DNA of 64,000 nucleotides from Clostridiaceae bacterium (GTDB lineage: Bacteria; Bacillota; Clostridia; DSM-8532). The stretch is from contig JAAXZX010000036.1 in the NCBI GenBank assembly GCA_012719645.1, forward strand, positions 1 through 64,000, read 5' to 3'. The notes beneath the pieces were generated by a model, which saw only the letters and a list, made by a program, of their open reading frames with translations, did no database searches and was not told the DNA's origin. The position numbers were made by a program, and so were the translations under genes. Position 1 is the stretch's first letter, and every line of letters starts with the position of its first letter. Shown in pieces: positions 10,770 to 19,738 of the stretch.

Positions 10770-11417
10770 TTGGAGGACAGGATAAGATACCCGGAGATCG
10801 ATGAATTCATAAGGAATACCATTGCCCGGGAAGAGGGACTTTTAAGGGAGATGGAGGAATATGCACGCCTGAACCATATTCCAGTCATCGCACCCGAAAC
10901 AGCTGCCCTGTTGAAAATACTTGTAAAGGTGCAAAGGCCACAAAGGATACTGGAAGTGGGCACGGCCATCGGGTATTCAGCCCTGGTCATGGCTTGCGCA
11001 TCCGGAGGAAAGGCGCATATCGACACGATCGAGATAAGTGAAGAGATGGCGGGCATGGCTGAAAGCAATATGAAGAAATCAGGCTTTGGCAGTTGCGTCC
11101 GTGTATTGAGGGGAGATGCCCTTGAGATACTGCAGTGCCTGACAACGGCTTATGACATGGTATTCCTTGATGCCTCGAAAGGCCAGTATCCGGAGTTCCT
11201 GCCCGAGTGCCTGAGGCTGACCAGGGAAGGCGGGATCATCCTTTCGGACAATGTTCTGTACAGGGGTCTTGTGGCAAGGAATGGTCAGGTGGAGCACAAG
11301 CACAGGACCATCGCGGTAAGGCTGAAGGAATACCTTGAAAGCCTGTGCAGCAATCCTTTGCTGGATACGGCCATAATACCAATCGGGGATGGACTCGCGT
11401 TAAGTTATAAGAAGTGA
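10770..11417 (+). CDS. O-methyltransferase (YrrM/TrmR-like, class I SAM)
   Basis: RILEVGTAIGYSALVMA SAM motif, VFLDASKGQYPEFL, GGIILSDNVLYRG; gene order mltG - O-MTase - U32 peptidase as in Bacillus yrrL-M-N/O. Confidence 0.92.
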   Translation: MEDRIRYPEIDEFIRNTIAREEGLLREMEEYARLNHIPVIAPETAALLKILVKVQRPQRILEVGTAIGYSALVMACASGGKAHIDTIEISEEMAGMAESNMKKSGFGSCVRVLRGDALEILQCLTTAYDMVFLDASKGQYPEFLPECLRLTREGGIILSDNVLYRGLVARNGQVEHKHRTIAVRLKEYLESLCSNPLLDTAIIPIGDGLALSYKK

Positions 11418-11573
11418 GAGGTGTGAGGTTAGAGGTCGGAATGAAAGAATGGCTTCTCTCACCTCTATTTTTCGAGATTGCCACGCCCGGCTTTGCCGGG
11501 CTCGCAATGACAAAAAGGATGTCATTGCGAGGAGCTTTTCGGTGTCATTGCGAGGAGCGCAGCGACGAAGCAA
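11411..11573. repeat. Composite dispersed repeat (gagaggtgtgaggttagaggtcggaatgaaaga + two tcattgcgaggag units + gattgccacgcccggctttgccgggctcgcaatgac hairpin)
   Basis: Similar units recur near 18291, 27144, 28941 and 35246 of this window. Confidence 0.85.
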
Positions 11574-11598
11574 ACTAAATTCTCTTGGAGGTTATATC

Positions 11599-12831
11599 TT
11601 GGACAAAAGAGTGGAGCTTCTTGCCCCGGCAGGCGACCTGGAAAAACTTAAAATGGCGGTTTTGTACGGGGCCGACGCTGTATACCTTGCCGGGAAACAG
11701 TTCGGGCTTCGCACCGCTTCCGACAATTTCAGCATTGAAGAAATGAAGGAAGGCGTATCCTTTGCCCATGAACATGGGAAGAAGGCTTATCTGACCATGA
11801 ATATCATCGCGCATAACGACAGTATGGACCAGGTTGCGCCCTTCCTGGAGGAAGCCTGCGATACCGGGATCGACGGGATTATCGTGTCCGATCCGGGCAT
11901 ATTCCAGGTCGTAAGGGAACTCAGGCCCGGTATCCCAATCCATATCAGCACACAGACCAGCACGACCAACTACAGGACCGTGGAGTTCTGGCACAGGCTG
12001 GGAGCGAAGCGTATAATCCTGGCCCGGGAACTTTCCCTTGAAGAGATCCGGGAGATAAGGCGGAAGGTGCCCGATGCCGAACTGGAGATCTTTGTCCACG
12101 GGGCCATGTGCATATCCTACTCGGGAAGGTGCCTCCTCAGCAATTACATGGCCGGCCGTGACGCAAACCAGGGTGATTGCGCCCATCCCTGCAGATGGCG
12201 TTATTACCTGATGGAGGAGAAGCGCCCAGGGCAATATTTCCCGATCGAGGAAGATGCCGCGGGAACCTTTGTTTTCAATTCCAGGGATCTCTGCCTGCTG
12301 CCGTACCTGCCGGAGATTATCAGCAGCGGTGTGACCAGCCTGAAGATCGAGGGAAGGGTTAAAAGCTCATTCTATGTGGCAACAGTGGTCAAAGCATACA
12401 GGGAGGCAATCGACGCCTTTTATGAAGGCAATTTCGGCGATACCGGGCCCTGGATGGATGAGGTGGGCAAGGTCAGCAACAGGGCTTTTACAACCGGTTT
12501 TCTCTTTGGAAAACCGGGTCCCGAGGCCCATAATTACGAAACCAGCTCGTATATACGCCGATATGATTTCGCAGGCCTTGTCACAGGTTATGACGAGGCG
12601 TCAGGAAGGCTGATTGTGGAGCAGAGGAATAATTTCAAGGCCGGTGACACCGTGGAGATACTCCCGCCCAAAGGCCCGTTTACGGAATTGACGCTGCGGG
12701 AATTATATGACGAAGAAGGGAACAGAATAGATTCGGCGCCCCATCCGCAGATGAAAGTGCTGCTGGCGGGTGTTCCGCTATTTCCCGCAAACAGCATAAT
12801 AAGGAGGAAGTCTGCGAAAGAGGACGGATAA
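11599..12831 (+). CDS. U32 family peptidase (YrrO / tRNA hydroxylation TrhP-like)
   Basis: DKRVELLAPAGDLEKLKMAVLYGADAVYL, IFVHGAMCISYSGRCLLSNYMAGRDANQGDCAHPCRW; TTG start at 11599 with SD ttggagg; track start at 11449 adds repeat-derived residues. Confidence 0.92.
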   Translation: MDKRVELLAPAGDLEKLKMAVLYGADAVYLAGKQFGLRTASDNFSIEEMKEGVSFAHEHGKKAYLTMNIIAHNDSMDQVAPFLEEACDTGIDGIIVSDPGIFQVVRELRPGIPIHISTQTSTTNYRTVEFWHRLGAKRIILARELSLEEIREIRRKVPDAELEIFVHGAMCISYSGRCLLSNYMAGRDANQGDCAHPCRWRYYLMEEKRPGQYFPIEEDAAGTFVFNSRDLCLLPYLPEIISSGVTSLKIEGRVKSSFYVATVVKAYREAIDAFYEGNFGDTGPWMDEVGKVSNRAFTTGFLFGKPGPEAHNYETSSYIRRYDFAGLVTGYDEASGRLIVEQRNNFKAGDTVEILPPKGPFTELTLRELYDEEGNRIDSAPHPQMKVLLAGVPLFPANSIIRRKSAKEDG

Positions 12832-12976
12832 TCTATTGCTAAGCGTGATATAATCCAAACATTAGAAATTTTTAATGTTATCATGAAATATCCTGTGGTA
12901 TGATAGTAATGTAAATAAAGCTGTTGCGGCAGCAGGATCATAAAATGAATAACAAACCCATAAGGAGGTCTGTAGT

Positions 12977-13321
12977 ATGTCATTCTTTGACGATGTCAAA
13001 AAGTTTGGAAAGAACCTGACGGATAAGGGTAAGGACATGGTTGAGGTTGCCAAGCTCAATTCCCAGATCAACGCTGAAAAGGAGAACATCAAGGAATTGT
13101 ACCGCAAGATCGGCGAGCAGGTTTACGAGGATTACAAGAACAGCGGCGAAGGCCCGTATGCCGAATTCTGCGGCCAGATAGCCGAGATTGAAGCGAAGAT
13201 CAAGGAACTCAACGACAAGGTTCTTGAGCTGAAGAATGCTTCAAAATGCCCAAACTGCGGAACAGAGGTAAACAAGGAAAGTGCATTCTGTCCGAAGTGC
13301 GGGACAAAGATTGGCGAATAA
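12977..13321 (+). CDS. Zinc-ribbon domain protein with N-terminal coiled coil
   Basis: C-terminal CPNCGTEVNKESAFCPKCGTKI; SD taaggagg. Confidence 0.85.
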   Translation: MSFFDDVKKFGKNLTDKGKDMVEVAKLNSQINAEKENIKELYRKIGEQVYEDYKNSGEGPYAEFCGQIAEIEAKIKELNDKVLELKNASKCPNCGTEVNKESAFCPKCGTKIGE

Positions 13322-13341
13322 CGGTTGGGAAAACTTGTACT

Positions 13342-13366
13342 GCGGCCTTTGGCCGCTTTATTTTTT
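13342..13366 (+). terminator. Rho-independent terminator
   Basis: gcggcc-ttt-ggccgc-tttatttttt. Confidence 0.8.
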
Positions 13367-13412
13367 ACGGTGGCCGAAGGCAGTGTATTAAAGCATACCC
13401 GGGTGAACTGTA

Positions 13413-14006
13413 ATGCTGGACCAAAAAAAAGAGATACGCGAGGCATTGCTTAACCGAAGAAAAAACCTGGACCCTGATTCGGTCCTGGAGCTTTCCGGGA
13501 TTATCCAGCGCAGGATAATTGAAAGCCGGATTTTCATGGAAAGCTCTGTCATTATGGCCTATATTCCCATTAAGAACGAGGTCCGCACCGAGCTCATCAT
13601 GAATACAGGCCTGTCTTCCGGAAAAACCGTACTCCTTCCGCGGGTGATCGATGCGGAAAGAATGGAAGCCGTTCCTGTAAAGAATCCCGACTCTGACCTC
13701 AGAAAGGGATCCATGGGCATCATGGAACCCCATCCATCCATACCCGCCTTTGATCCTCTATCCATTGATCTTGTCATCCTGCCGGGAGTCGCGTTTGACA
13801 GAAAGGGGCGCCGTCTTGGCTTCGGAGCCGGCTACTATGACCGGTTCATAACGAGGCTCAGGAAGGATTGCGTCCTGCTGGCCCCGGCATACGGTTTCCA
13901 GGTGCTGGACCATATCCCTGCCGACGATTATGACAAACCGGCGGACCTGATTGTAACCGAGATGGAAACCATTCATGTTTCTCCAAAATGCCGGTTCATA
14001 TGGTAA
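13413..14006 (+). CDS. 5-formyltetrahydrofolate cyclo-ligase
   Basis: VILPGVAFDRKGRRLGFGAGYYDRFI signature. Confidence 0.94.
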   Translation: MLDQKKEIREALLNRRKNLDPDSVLELSGIIQRRIIESRIFMESSVIMAYIPIKNEVRTELIMNTGLSSGKTVLLPRVIDAERMEAVPVKNPDSDLRKGSMGIMEPHPSIPAFDPLSIDLVILPGVAFDRKGRRLGFGAGYYDRFITRLRKDCVLLAPAYGFQVLDHIPADDYDKPADLIVTEMETIHVSPKCRFIW

Positions 14007-14039
14007 AATAGAATAAAGCCATTATAAGGGGTATGGGTA

Positions 14040-17000
14040 TTGAAGGATTTTGTCCATCTGCATCTCCACAGCGAATACAGCCTGTTGGACGGCGCGTGCA
14101 GGATCTCCCAGCTTGTTGAACGTGCCGTTGAACTGGGGATGAAAAGCCTTGCCATCACCGACCACGGTGTAATGTATGGCGTGATAGACTTTTACAAAGC
14201 ATGCAAAAAAGCGGGCATCAAGCCCGTGCTTGGCTGCGAGATTTATACGGCGAAAAGGTCCCACAGCGACAGAGACCCGCGCCTTGACGCGGACCAGGGA
14301 CATTTGATCCTGCTTGCCGAAAACAATACAGGTTACAGGAATCTCATAAAATTAGTTTCTTTAGGCTTTACCGACGGTTTTTACTATAAGCCGCGCATCG
14401 ATTATGACCAGCTGGCGGAGCACTCTGAGGGACTCATCGCCTTAAGCTCGTGCCTTGCCGGCGATATTCCCCAGCTTATACTTGATCACCAGTATGAAAA
14501 GGCAAAAGAGCTCGCCCTGCGCCTGGAATCCATCATGGGAAAGGGCAGTTTCTACCTGGAGATTCAGCAAAACGGCCTTCGGGAGCAGCAGATCGTCAAT
14601 GCCCAGTTAATAAGGATGGCGCAGGAGACGGGCATTCCCCTCGTAGCAACCAATGACGTGCATTATATCAGGAAGGAAGACGCGAAGACCCAGGAGATCC
14701 TGATGTGCATCCAGACGGGAAAGACCATAGAGGATCCTGACCGCATGAGGTTTGAAACCGATGCCTTTTATCTCAAGTCAGCCGACGAGATGTGGGAGCA
14801 TTTCCAGGGTTATCCCGAAGCCCTTGAAAACACCGTCCGCATAGCTGAGCGCTGCAATGTGGAGATTACCTTCGGGGAGCTGCATTTCCCAAGCTTTGAC
14901 GTGCCCGGGGGATCCACGGCCTTCGAGTATCTCAAGCTCCAGTGCGACCTTGGCTACAGGCGCCGCTACGGCGACAACGACGAACATTATAAAAGGCTGG
15001 AGTACGAGTTGTCGGTCATCAGCCAGATGGGTTACGTGGACTATTTCCTCATCGTCTGGGATTTTATAAAATACGCTAGGGACAACGGCATCATGGTGGG
15101 ACCCGGAAGGGGATCGGCGGCAGGAAGCCTTGTGGCCTACTGCCTGGGTATCACCAATGTTGACCCAATTAAATACGACCTTATCTTTGAGCGCTTCCTC
15201 AACCCTGAGCGCATCAGCATGCCCGATATAGATATCGACTTCTGCTACGAAAGACGGCAGGAGGTCATCGATTACGTGGTAAGGAAGTACGGCGAGGACC
15301 GGGTTGCCCAGATCATCACCTTTGGTACCATGGCTGCCCGGGCTGCCGTGCGGGATGTGGGCCGGGCCCTGGCCATACCCTACAACGAAGTGGACAAGGT
15401 GGCCAAGATGATACCAATGGTTCCCGGCAGGCATATAACCATTGAAAACGCCATCGAAACCAACCCCGAATTGAGGAACCTTTACAACCAGGACAACGCC
15501 ATAAAGGAAATGCTGGACATGGCCATGAGCCTTGAGGGCATGCCGAGGCACGCTTCCACCCATGCGGCGGGCGTGGTTATTTCAAGCCGGCCGATCACGG
15601 ATATTGTTCCCCTTTACCGCAACGAGGACCTTATATCCACCCAGTTCCCCATGAACACACTGGAGGAACTGGGGCTTGTGAAGATGGACTTCCTTGGCCT
15701 TCGTACCATAACGGTAATCAGGGATACCCTTGATCTGATAAGGACCCACAGGGGAACGGAAATAGATATCGATAACATTGATTATGAGGATCAGGCTGTT
15801 TACGAGATGATAAGCAGGGGAGAAACCGCCGGGGTCTTCCAGCTTGAAAGCCAGGGCATGACCCAGTTCTTCCGGGATCTCCAGCCGACCTCCATGGAGG
15901 ATATTATCGCAGGTATTTCACTTTACAGACCGGGTCCCATGGACCAGATCCCCAGGTATATCAGGAACAAAAGGAATCCCGAACTGGTTTCATATCCCAC
16001 GGAAAAGCTGAAACCCATCCTTGATGTCACATACGGATGCATGATCTACCAGGAACAGGTCATGCGCGTCTGCCGCGATCTGGCGGGATATTCCCTCGGG
16101 CGTTCGGATCTTGTAAGAAGGGCCATGTCCAAAAAGAAAAAGGACGTGATGGACGCCGAAAGGATGAATTTCGTATATGGCAGTACGGACCAGGATGGGA
16201 ACATCCTTATTCCGGGAGCTGTACGCAATGGTGTGGATGAAAAAACAGCCCACATGATCTTCGACGAAATGATGGATTTTGCCAGCTATGCCTTCAATAA
16301 ATCCCATGCCGCCGCCTATGCCTATGTGGGATACCAGACAGCATGGCTGAAGTGCCACTATCCCGTGGAATTCATGGCAGCCCTGCTGAACAGCTTTGTC
16401 GGGAACCTGGGCAAGGTTTCCCAATATGTCCGGGAATGCAAAAGGATGGGGATAGAGGTCCTGGCGCCTGATATCAATGAAAGCATGGGCGGGTTCTCGG
16501 TCTCAAAGGGCAAGATACGCTTTGGCCTCACCGCAGTCAAGCATGTAGGCGAAAGCCTGGTGAGAAACGTTATTGATGAAAGGGGCAGGAACGGGCCGTT
16601 CAAGAACTTTATAGATTTCTGTGAAAGAATGGAGGGCAGGGACCTGAACAAGCGGGCTATCGAGAGCCTGATCAAGTGCGGAGCCTTCGACAGCTTCGGC
16701 ATCTTCCGGTCGCGGCTGATGGCTTCCTACGATAAAATCCTCGAGCGGGTGTCCATAAAGCGGAAAAACATGATGGCAGGCCAGTTCTCCCTGTTCGATG
16801 TCATACCGGAAGAAGACAGGGCAGCCGAAATAGAGTGGCCCCAGATGGAGGAGTACGATAAAAGGCTCTTGCTTGCCATGGAGAAAGATATGCTGGGGCT
16901 GTACCTGACCGGCCATCCCCTGGACATGTTCGAGGACCAGATAAGGGAGCATGTGACGCATTTCTCCTATGAATTTGAGGTTTCGGAGGAAGGGCAGCCA

Positions 17001-17597
17001 ACCGAGAATAAGCTTTCCGACAACCAGTTCGTGCGCATAGCCGGTATCGTGGCTGATATAAAAACCATAAGCACCAGGAACAACAGGCTCATGGCCTTTG
17101 TAACCGTTGAAGACCTGTACGGCCAGGTGGAGGTCGTGGTGTTCCCCAATGTTTACGAGGAATGTTCAAGGTTCCTTGAGAATGACTCCCAGGTATGGGT
17201 GGAAGGCCGCATAAACCTGAAGGAGGACGAACAGGCCAAGATCCTGGCCAACCAGATAAAGCCCATGGTCCCCGGACAGAGTTCCGGGAATGGCAATGGA
17301 GGCCAGGCCGTAAGGGAAGAGGACACGACGTACCAGGCCGATTGCCAGGATAATATTCCCGCTGTTATCGAAACGGTAAGCGGCAGAACAATAAAGATAA
17401 TGATCACCGAAGATGTGCCCGAGATAAAGCGAAGGGCGGTCCTTTCCCTTCTGAAGTATTTTGAAGGCCCCGATAAGGCCCTTATCTACATCCGGGACGC
17501 CTCAAAGCCTGCAATGAAAATGAACACCCGGGCAAACCCGGAGGTTCTCTCCGAACTTGCCGGGATACTGGGAAATAACCTTGTGAAACTTTGTTAG
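14040..17597 (+). CDS. dnaE: DNA polymerase III subunit alpha
   Basis: PHP domain FVHLHLHSEYSLLDGA, VGPGRGSAAGSLVAYCLGIT, PDIDIDFCYERR, C-terminal OB fold. Confidence 0.98.
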   Translation: MKDFVHLHLHSEYSLLDGACRISQLVERAVELGMKSLAITDHGVMYGVIDFYKACKKAGIKPVLGCEIYTAKRSHSDRDPRLDADQGHLILLAENNTGYRNLIKLVSLGFTDGFYYKPRIDYDQLAEHSEGLIALSSCLAGDIPQLILDHQYEKAKELALRLESIMGKGSFYLEIQQNGLREQQIVNAQLIRMAQETGIPLVATNDVHYIRKEDAKTQEILMCIQTGKTIEDPDRMRFETDAFYLKSADEMWEHFQGYPEALENTVRIAERCNVEITFGELHFPSFDVPGGSTAFEYLKLQCDLGYRRRYGDNDEHYKRLEYELSVISQMGYVDYFLIVWDFIKYARDNGIMVGPGRGSAAGSLVAYCLGITNVDPIKYDLIFERFLNPERISMPDIDIDFCYERRQEVIDYVVRKYGEDRVAQIITFGTMAARAAVRDVGRALAIPYNEVDKVAKMIPMVPGRHITIENAIETNPELRNLYNQDNAIKEMLDMAMSLEGMPRHASTHAAGVVISSRPITDIVPLYRNEDLISTQFPMNTLEELGLVKMDFLGLRTITVIRDTLDLIRTHRGTEIDIDNIDYEDQAVYEMISRGETAGVFQLESQGMTQFFRDLQPTSMEDIIAGISLYRPGPMDQIPRYIRNKRNPELVSYPTEKLKPILDVTYGCMIYQEQVMRVCRDLAGYSLGRSDLVRRAMSKKKKDVMDAERMNFVYGSTDQDGNILIPGAVRNGVDEKTAHMIFDEMMDFASYAFNKSHAAAYAYVGYQTAWLKCHYPVEFMAALLNSFVGNLGKVSQYVRECKRMGIEVLAPDINESMGGFSVSKGKIRFGLTAVKHVGESLVRNVIDERGRNGPFKNFIDFCERMEGRDLNKRAIESLIKCGAFDSFGIFRSRLMASYDKILERVSIKRKNMMAGQFSLFDVIPEEDRAAEIEWPQMEEYDKRLLLAMEKDMLGLYLTGHPLDMFEDQIREHVTHFSYEFEVSEEGQPTENKLSDNQFVRIAGIVADIKTISTRNNRLMAFVTVEDLYGQVEVVVFPNVYEECSRFLENDSQVWVEGRINLKEDEQAKILANQIKPMVPGQSSGNGNGGQAVREEDTTYQADCQDNIPAVIETVSGRTIKIMITEDVPEIKRRAVLSLLKYFEGPDKALIYIRDASKPAMKMNTRANPEVLSELAGILGNNLVKLC

Positions 17598-17638
17598 GAC
17601 TATTGCCGGGGAATTGTTCTACTTGCACTTTTACCTAA

Positions 17639-17654
17639 AATAATATATATTATT
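17639..17654. promoter_or_regulatory. 16-bp AT palindrome just upstream of mtrB
   Basis: aataatatatattatt, perfect palindrome between dnaE and mtrB. Confidence 0.4.
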
Positions 17655-17667
17655 CTGGGGTGATTGG

Positions 17668-17922
17668 TTGGAAAAGTTTGAATATGAAAAGTCTCATTCC
17701 GATTATATAGCCATTGCCGCCGAAGAGAACGGAGTTAATGTTATTGGGCTTACAAGGGGTAAGGATACCAGGCTTCACCATACAGAGATATTGGATAAGG
17801 GTGAGGTCCTGATTGCCCAGTTTACCGAGAATACGTCGGCTATCAAGGTCAGAGGCAAGGCTAAGATCTATTGCAGTCATGGTGTAATAGAGTCCGGAAG
17901 CAGACAGGGAGGGCATCCATAA
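17668..17922 (+). CDS. mtrB: Trp RNA-binding attenuation protein (TRAP)
   Basis: [46 protein letters not shown] closely matches recalled Bacillus MtrB; TTG start. Confidence 0.9.
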   Translation: MEKFEYEKSHSDYIAIAAEENGVNVIGLTRGKDTRLHHTEILDKGEVLIAQFTENTSAIKVRGKAKIYCSHGVIESGSRQGGHP

Positions 17923-17924
17923 TT

Positions 17925-18122
17925 ATGTGGACGGTCGTTTACATGGCACAAAACAAGGATATGGCTGAAAAGCTGAAGTCCATCCTTGAAGAGAGTGGTA
18001 TACTGGTCAGGATAAACCCCATCAGCCGTAATAAAGAAAAGGCAGACGATTATTTTGAGGTTTCCGTTCCTGAAGCCGAGGTGGAAGAGGCCCACGGTAT
18101 TATTATCGAAAAGGGATTCTGA
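17925..18122 (+). CDS. Small conserved protein (DUF2007-like signal-transducing fold)
   Basis: MWTVVYMAQNKDMAEKLKSILEESGILVRINPISR...YFEVSVPEAEVEEAHGIIIEKGF; ATG 3 nt after mtrB stop. Confidence 0.7.
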   Translation: MWTVVYMAQNKDMAEKLKSILEESGILVRINPISRNKEKADDYFEVSVPEAEVEEAHGIIIEKGF

Positions 18123-18249
18123 TGCCTTAACCGGCACGTTTTCCTTCTTTGGCACGAATTTATGCCATAATCACGGACAAGCCCGGCAGAATCCGGAAAC
18201 TGCCGTGGTTAATCACAATAAGAACAAAACGATTTAAAAACAGAAGTCG

Positions 18250-18274
18250 GCCCGTGTTCCAAACACGGGCTTTT
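18250..18274 (+). terminator. Terminator or attenuator upstream of pfkA
   Basis: gcccgtgtt-cca-aacacgggc-tttt, 9-bp perfect stem. Confidence 0.75.
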
Positions 18275-18290
18275 GCAAAATTTGATGTGG

Positions 18291-18325
18291 GATCTAAGAG
18301 GTTGGAGGTTGGAATGAAAGAAAGC
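18291..18325. repeat. Dispersed repeat fragment (taagaggttggaggttggaatgaaagaa)
   Basis: Similar to 11411-11445 and 35398-35420. Confidence 0.7.
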
Positions 18326-19291
18326 AGTATGTGCACCATCGGCGTCCTCACAAGCGGAGGGGATGCCCCGGGCATGAATGCCGCGATAAGGGCTGTCACA
18401 AGGGCCGGGATATACCACGGATTCAGGGTGTATGGCATACATAAGGGATATGAAGGGCTGCTCAACGGGAACATGAAGGAGCTCACGCTTCGTTCGGTAG
18501 GAGATATCATCCAGCGGGGCGGAACGGTGCTTCAGACGGCGCGTTCGGCCGAATTCTCCACTGAAGAAGGCGTAAAAAAAGGCATATCCATGGCAAAGGT
18601 CTTCGGGATTGACGTCCTGGTTGTTATCGGCGGGGACGGTTCCTTCCGCGGCGCGAGGGACCTGGCCCGGCAGGGGATGAAGGTCATATGCATACCAGGC
18701 ACCATCGATAATGATATCGCCTGCACCGATTACACCATTGGATACGATACGGCCATGAACACGGTAATGGATGCAATAGACAAGATCCGTGACACGGCTT
18801 ATTCCCATGAGCGTTGCAGCGTTATGGAGGTAATGGGCCGGAATGCCGGATGGATTGCTGTTAATTGCGGCATTGCGGGCGGCGCCGAGGCCGTTATCAT
18901 ACCCGAGCACGAATTCGATATCGACAAGGATATAATACTGCCCATCATCGAGGGAAGAAACCGCGGCAAGAAGAACTACCTGGTTATAATAGCCGAGGGG
19001 ATTGGCCGAGCCGCGGAAATAGCCCGGTATATTGAAGAGAAAACCGATATTTCCACCAGGGAAACAATCCTGGGGCACATACAAAGGGGAGGATCGCCCA
19101 CCATGACCGACAGGGTCATGGCCAGCAGGATGGGCGTATATGCGGTTGAACTCATAAAGAACGGGAAGTACAACCGCGTTGTTGCCTCCCAGGGCGGAAA
19201 GATCGTTGATTACGATATTGAAGAAGCTCTCAGTATGACCAAGACCATTGATGAGGAACTTATAAAAATAGGCAAAATACTGGCGTTGTAA
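18314..19291 (+). CDS. pfkA: ATP-dependent 6-phosphofructokinase
   Basis: IGVLTSGGDAPGMNAAIRAVTRAG, GGDGSFRGA, GTIDNDIACTDYTIGYDTA, GRNAGWIA. Confidence 0.96.
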   Translation: MKESSMCTIGVLTSGGDAPGMNAAIRAVTRAGIYHGFRVYGIHKGYEGLLNGNMKELTLRSVGDIIQRGGTVLQTARSAEFSTEEGVKKGISMAKVFGIDVLVVIGGDGSFRGARDLARQGMKVICIPGTIDNDIACTDYTIGYDTAMNTVMDAIDKIRDTAYSHERCSVMEVMGRNAGWIAVNCGIAGGAEAVIIPEHEFDIDKDIILPIIEGRNRGKKNYLVIIAEGIGRAAEIARYIEEKTDISTRETILGHIQRGGSPTMTDRVMASRMGVYAVELIKNGKYNRVVASQGGKIVDYDIEEALSMTKTIDEELIKIGKILAL

Positions 19292-19301
19292 GGTGTGTTT
19301 T

Positions 19302-19730
19302 ATGGCTACAGAAACCAGGTTTCCCGTAAGGTATGCCGAAACCGACCAGATGGGAATAGTGCACCATTCGGTCTATCCGGTATGGTTTGAGTGCGGAAGA
19401 ACCGAGCATATCAAATCCTACGGGCTCCCCTACCATGAACTTGAGAAGTCAGGGATCATGCTCCCTCTCATAAGGATGGAAGTGGAGTATAGGAAACCTG
19501 TCCATTACGGGGACATGGTGGTGATACGAACAAGGGTTTCCAAAGCCACGAAGGTCAGACTTTTAATTTCCTATGAAGTATATGTTGAAGGAGACCCGCA
19601 GCTCTGCGCAAAGGGTTTTACCGAGCATGCCTGGACTTCTTCGGACCTGAAACCTGTTAACCTTTCAAAATATAAACCCGATATTTATGAACGATTAAGG
19701 CCGATGTTCAACGAAGCAACAGGAGTTTGA
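19302..19730 (+). CDS. Acyl-CoA thioesterase (4HBT family, YbgC-like)
   Basis: RYAETDQMGIVHHSVYPVWFECGRTEHI hot-dog fold signature. Confidence 0.92.
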   Translation: MATETRFPVRYAETDQMGIVHHSVYPVWFECGRTEHIKSYGLPYHELEKSGIMLPLIRMEVEYRKPVHYGDMVVIRTRVSKATKVRLLISYEVYVEGDPQLCAKGFTEHAWTSSDLKPVNLSKYKPDIYERLRPMFNEATGV

Positions 19731-19738
19731 CCCGAAGT

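Noticed and set aside
11411-11440. GAG/TAG triplets in gtgagaggtgtgaggttagagg as a possible TRAP binding site
   Set aside because: Too few triplets and irregular spacing (4 nt or more) compared with the ~11 repeats at 2-3 nt; better explained as a dispersed repeat.
11449-11598. N-terminal 50-aa extension of the U32 peptidase in the ORF track
   Set aside because: Encoded by dispersed repeat sequence; a TTG start at 11599 with a good SD fits the family N-terminus.
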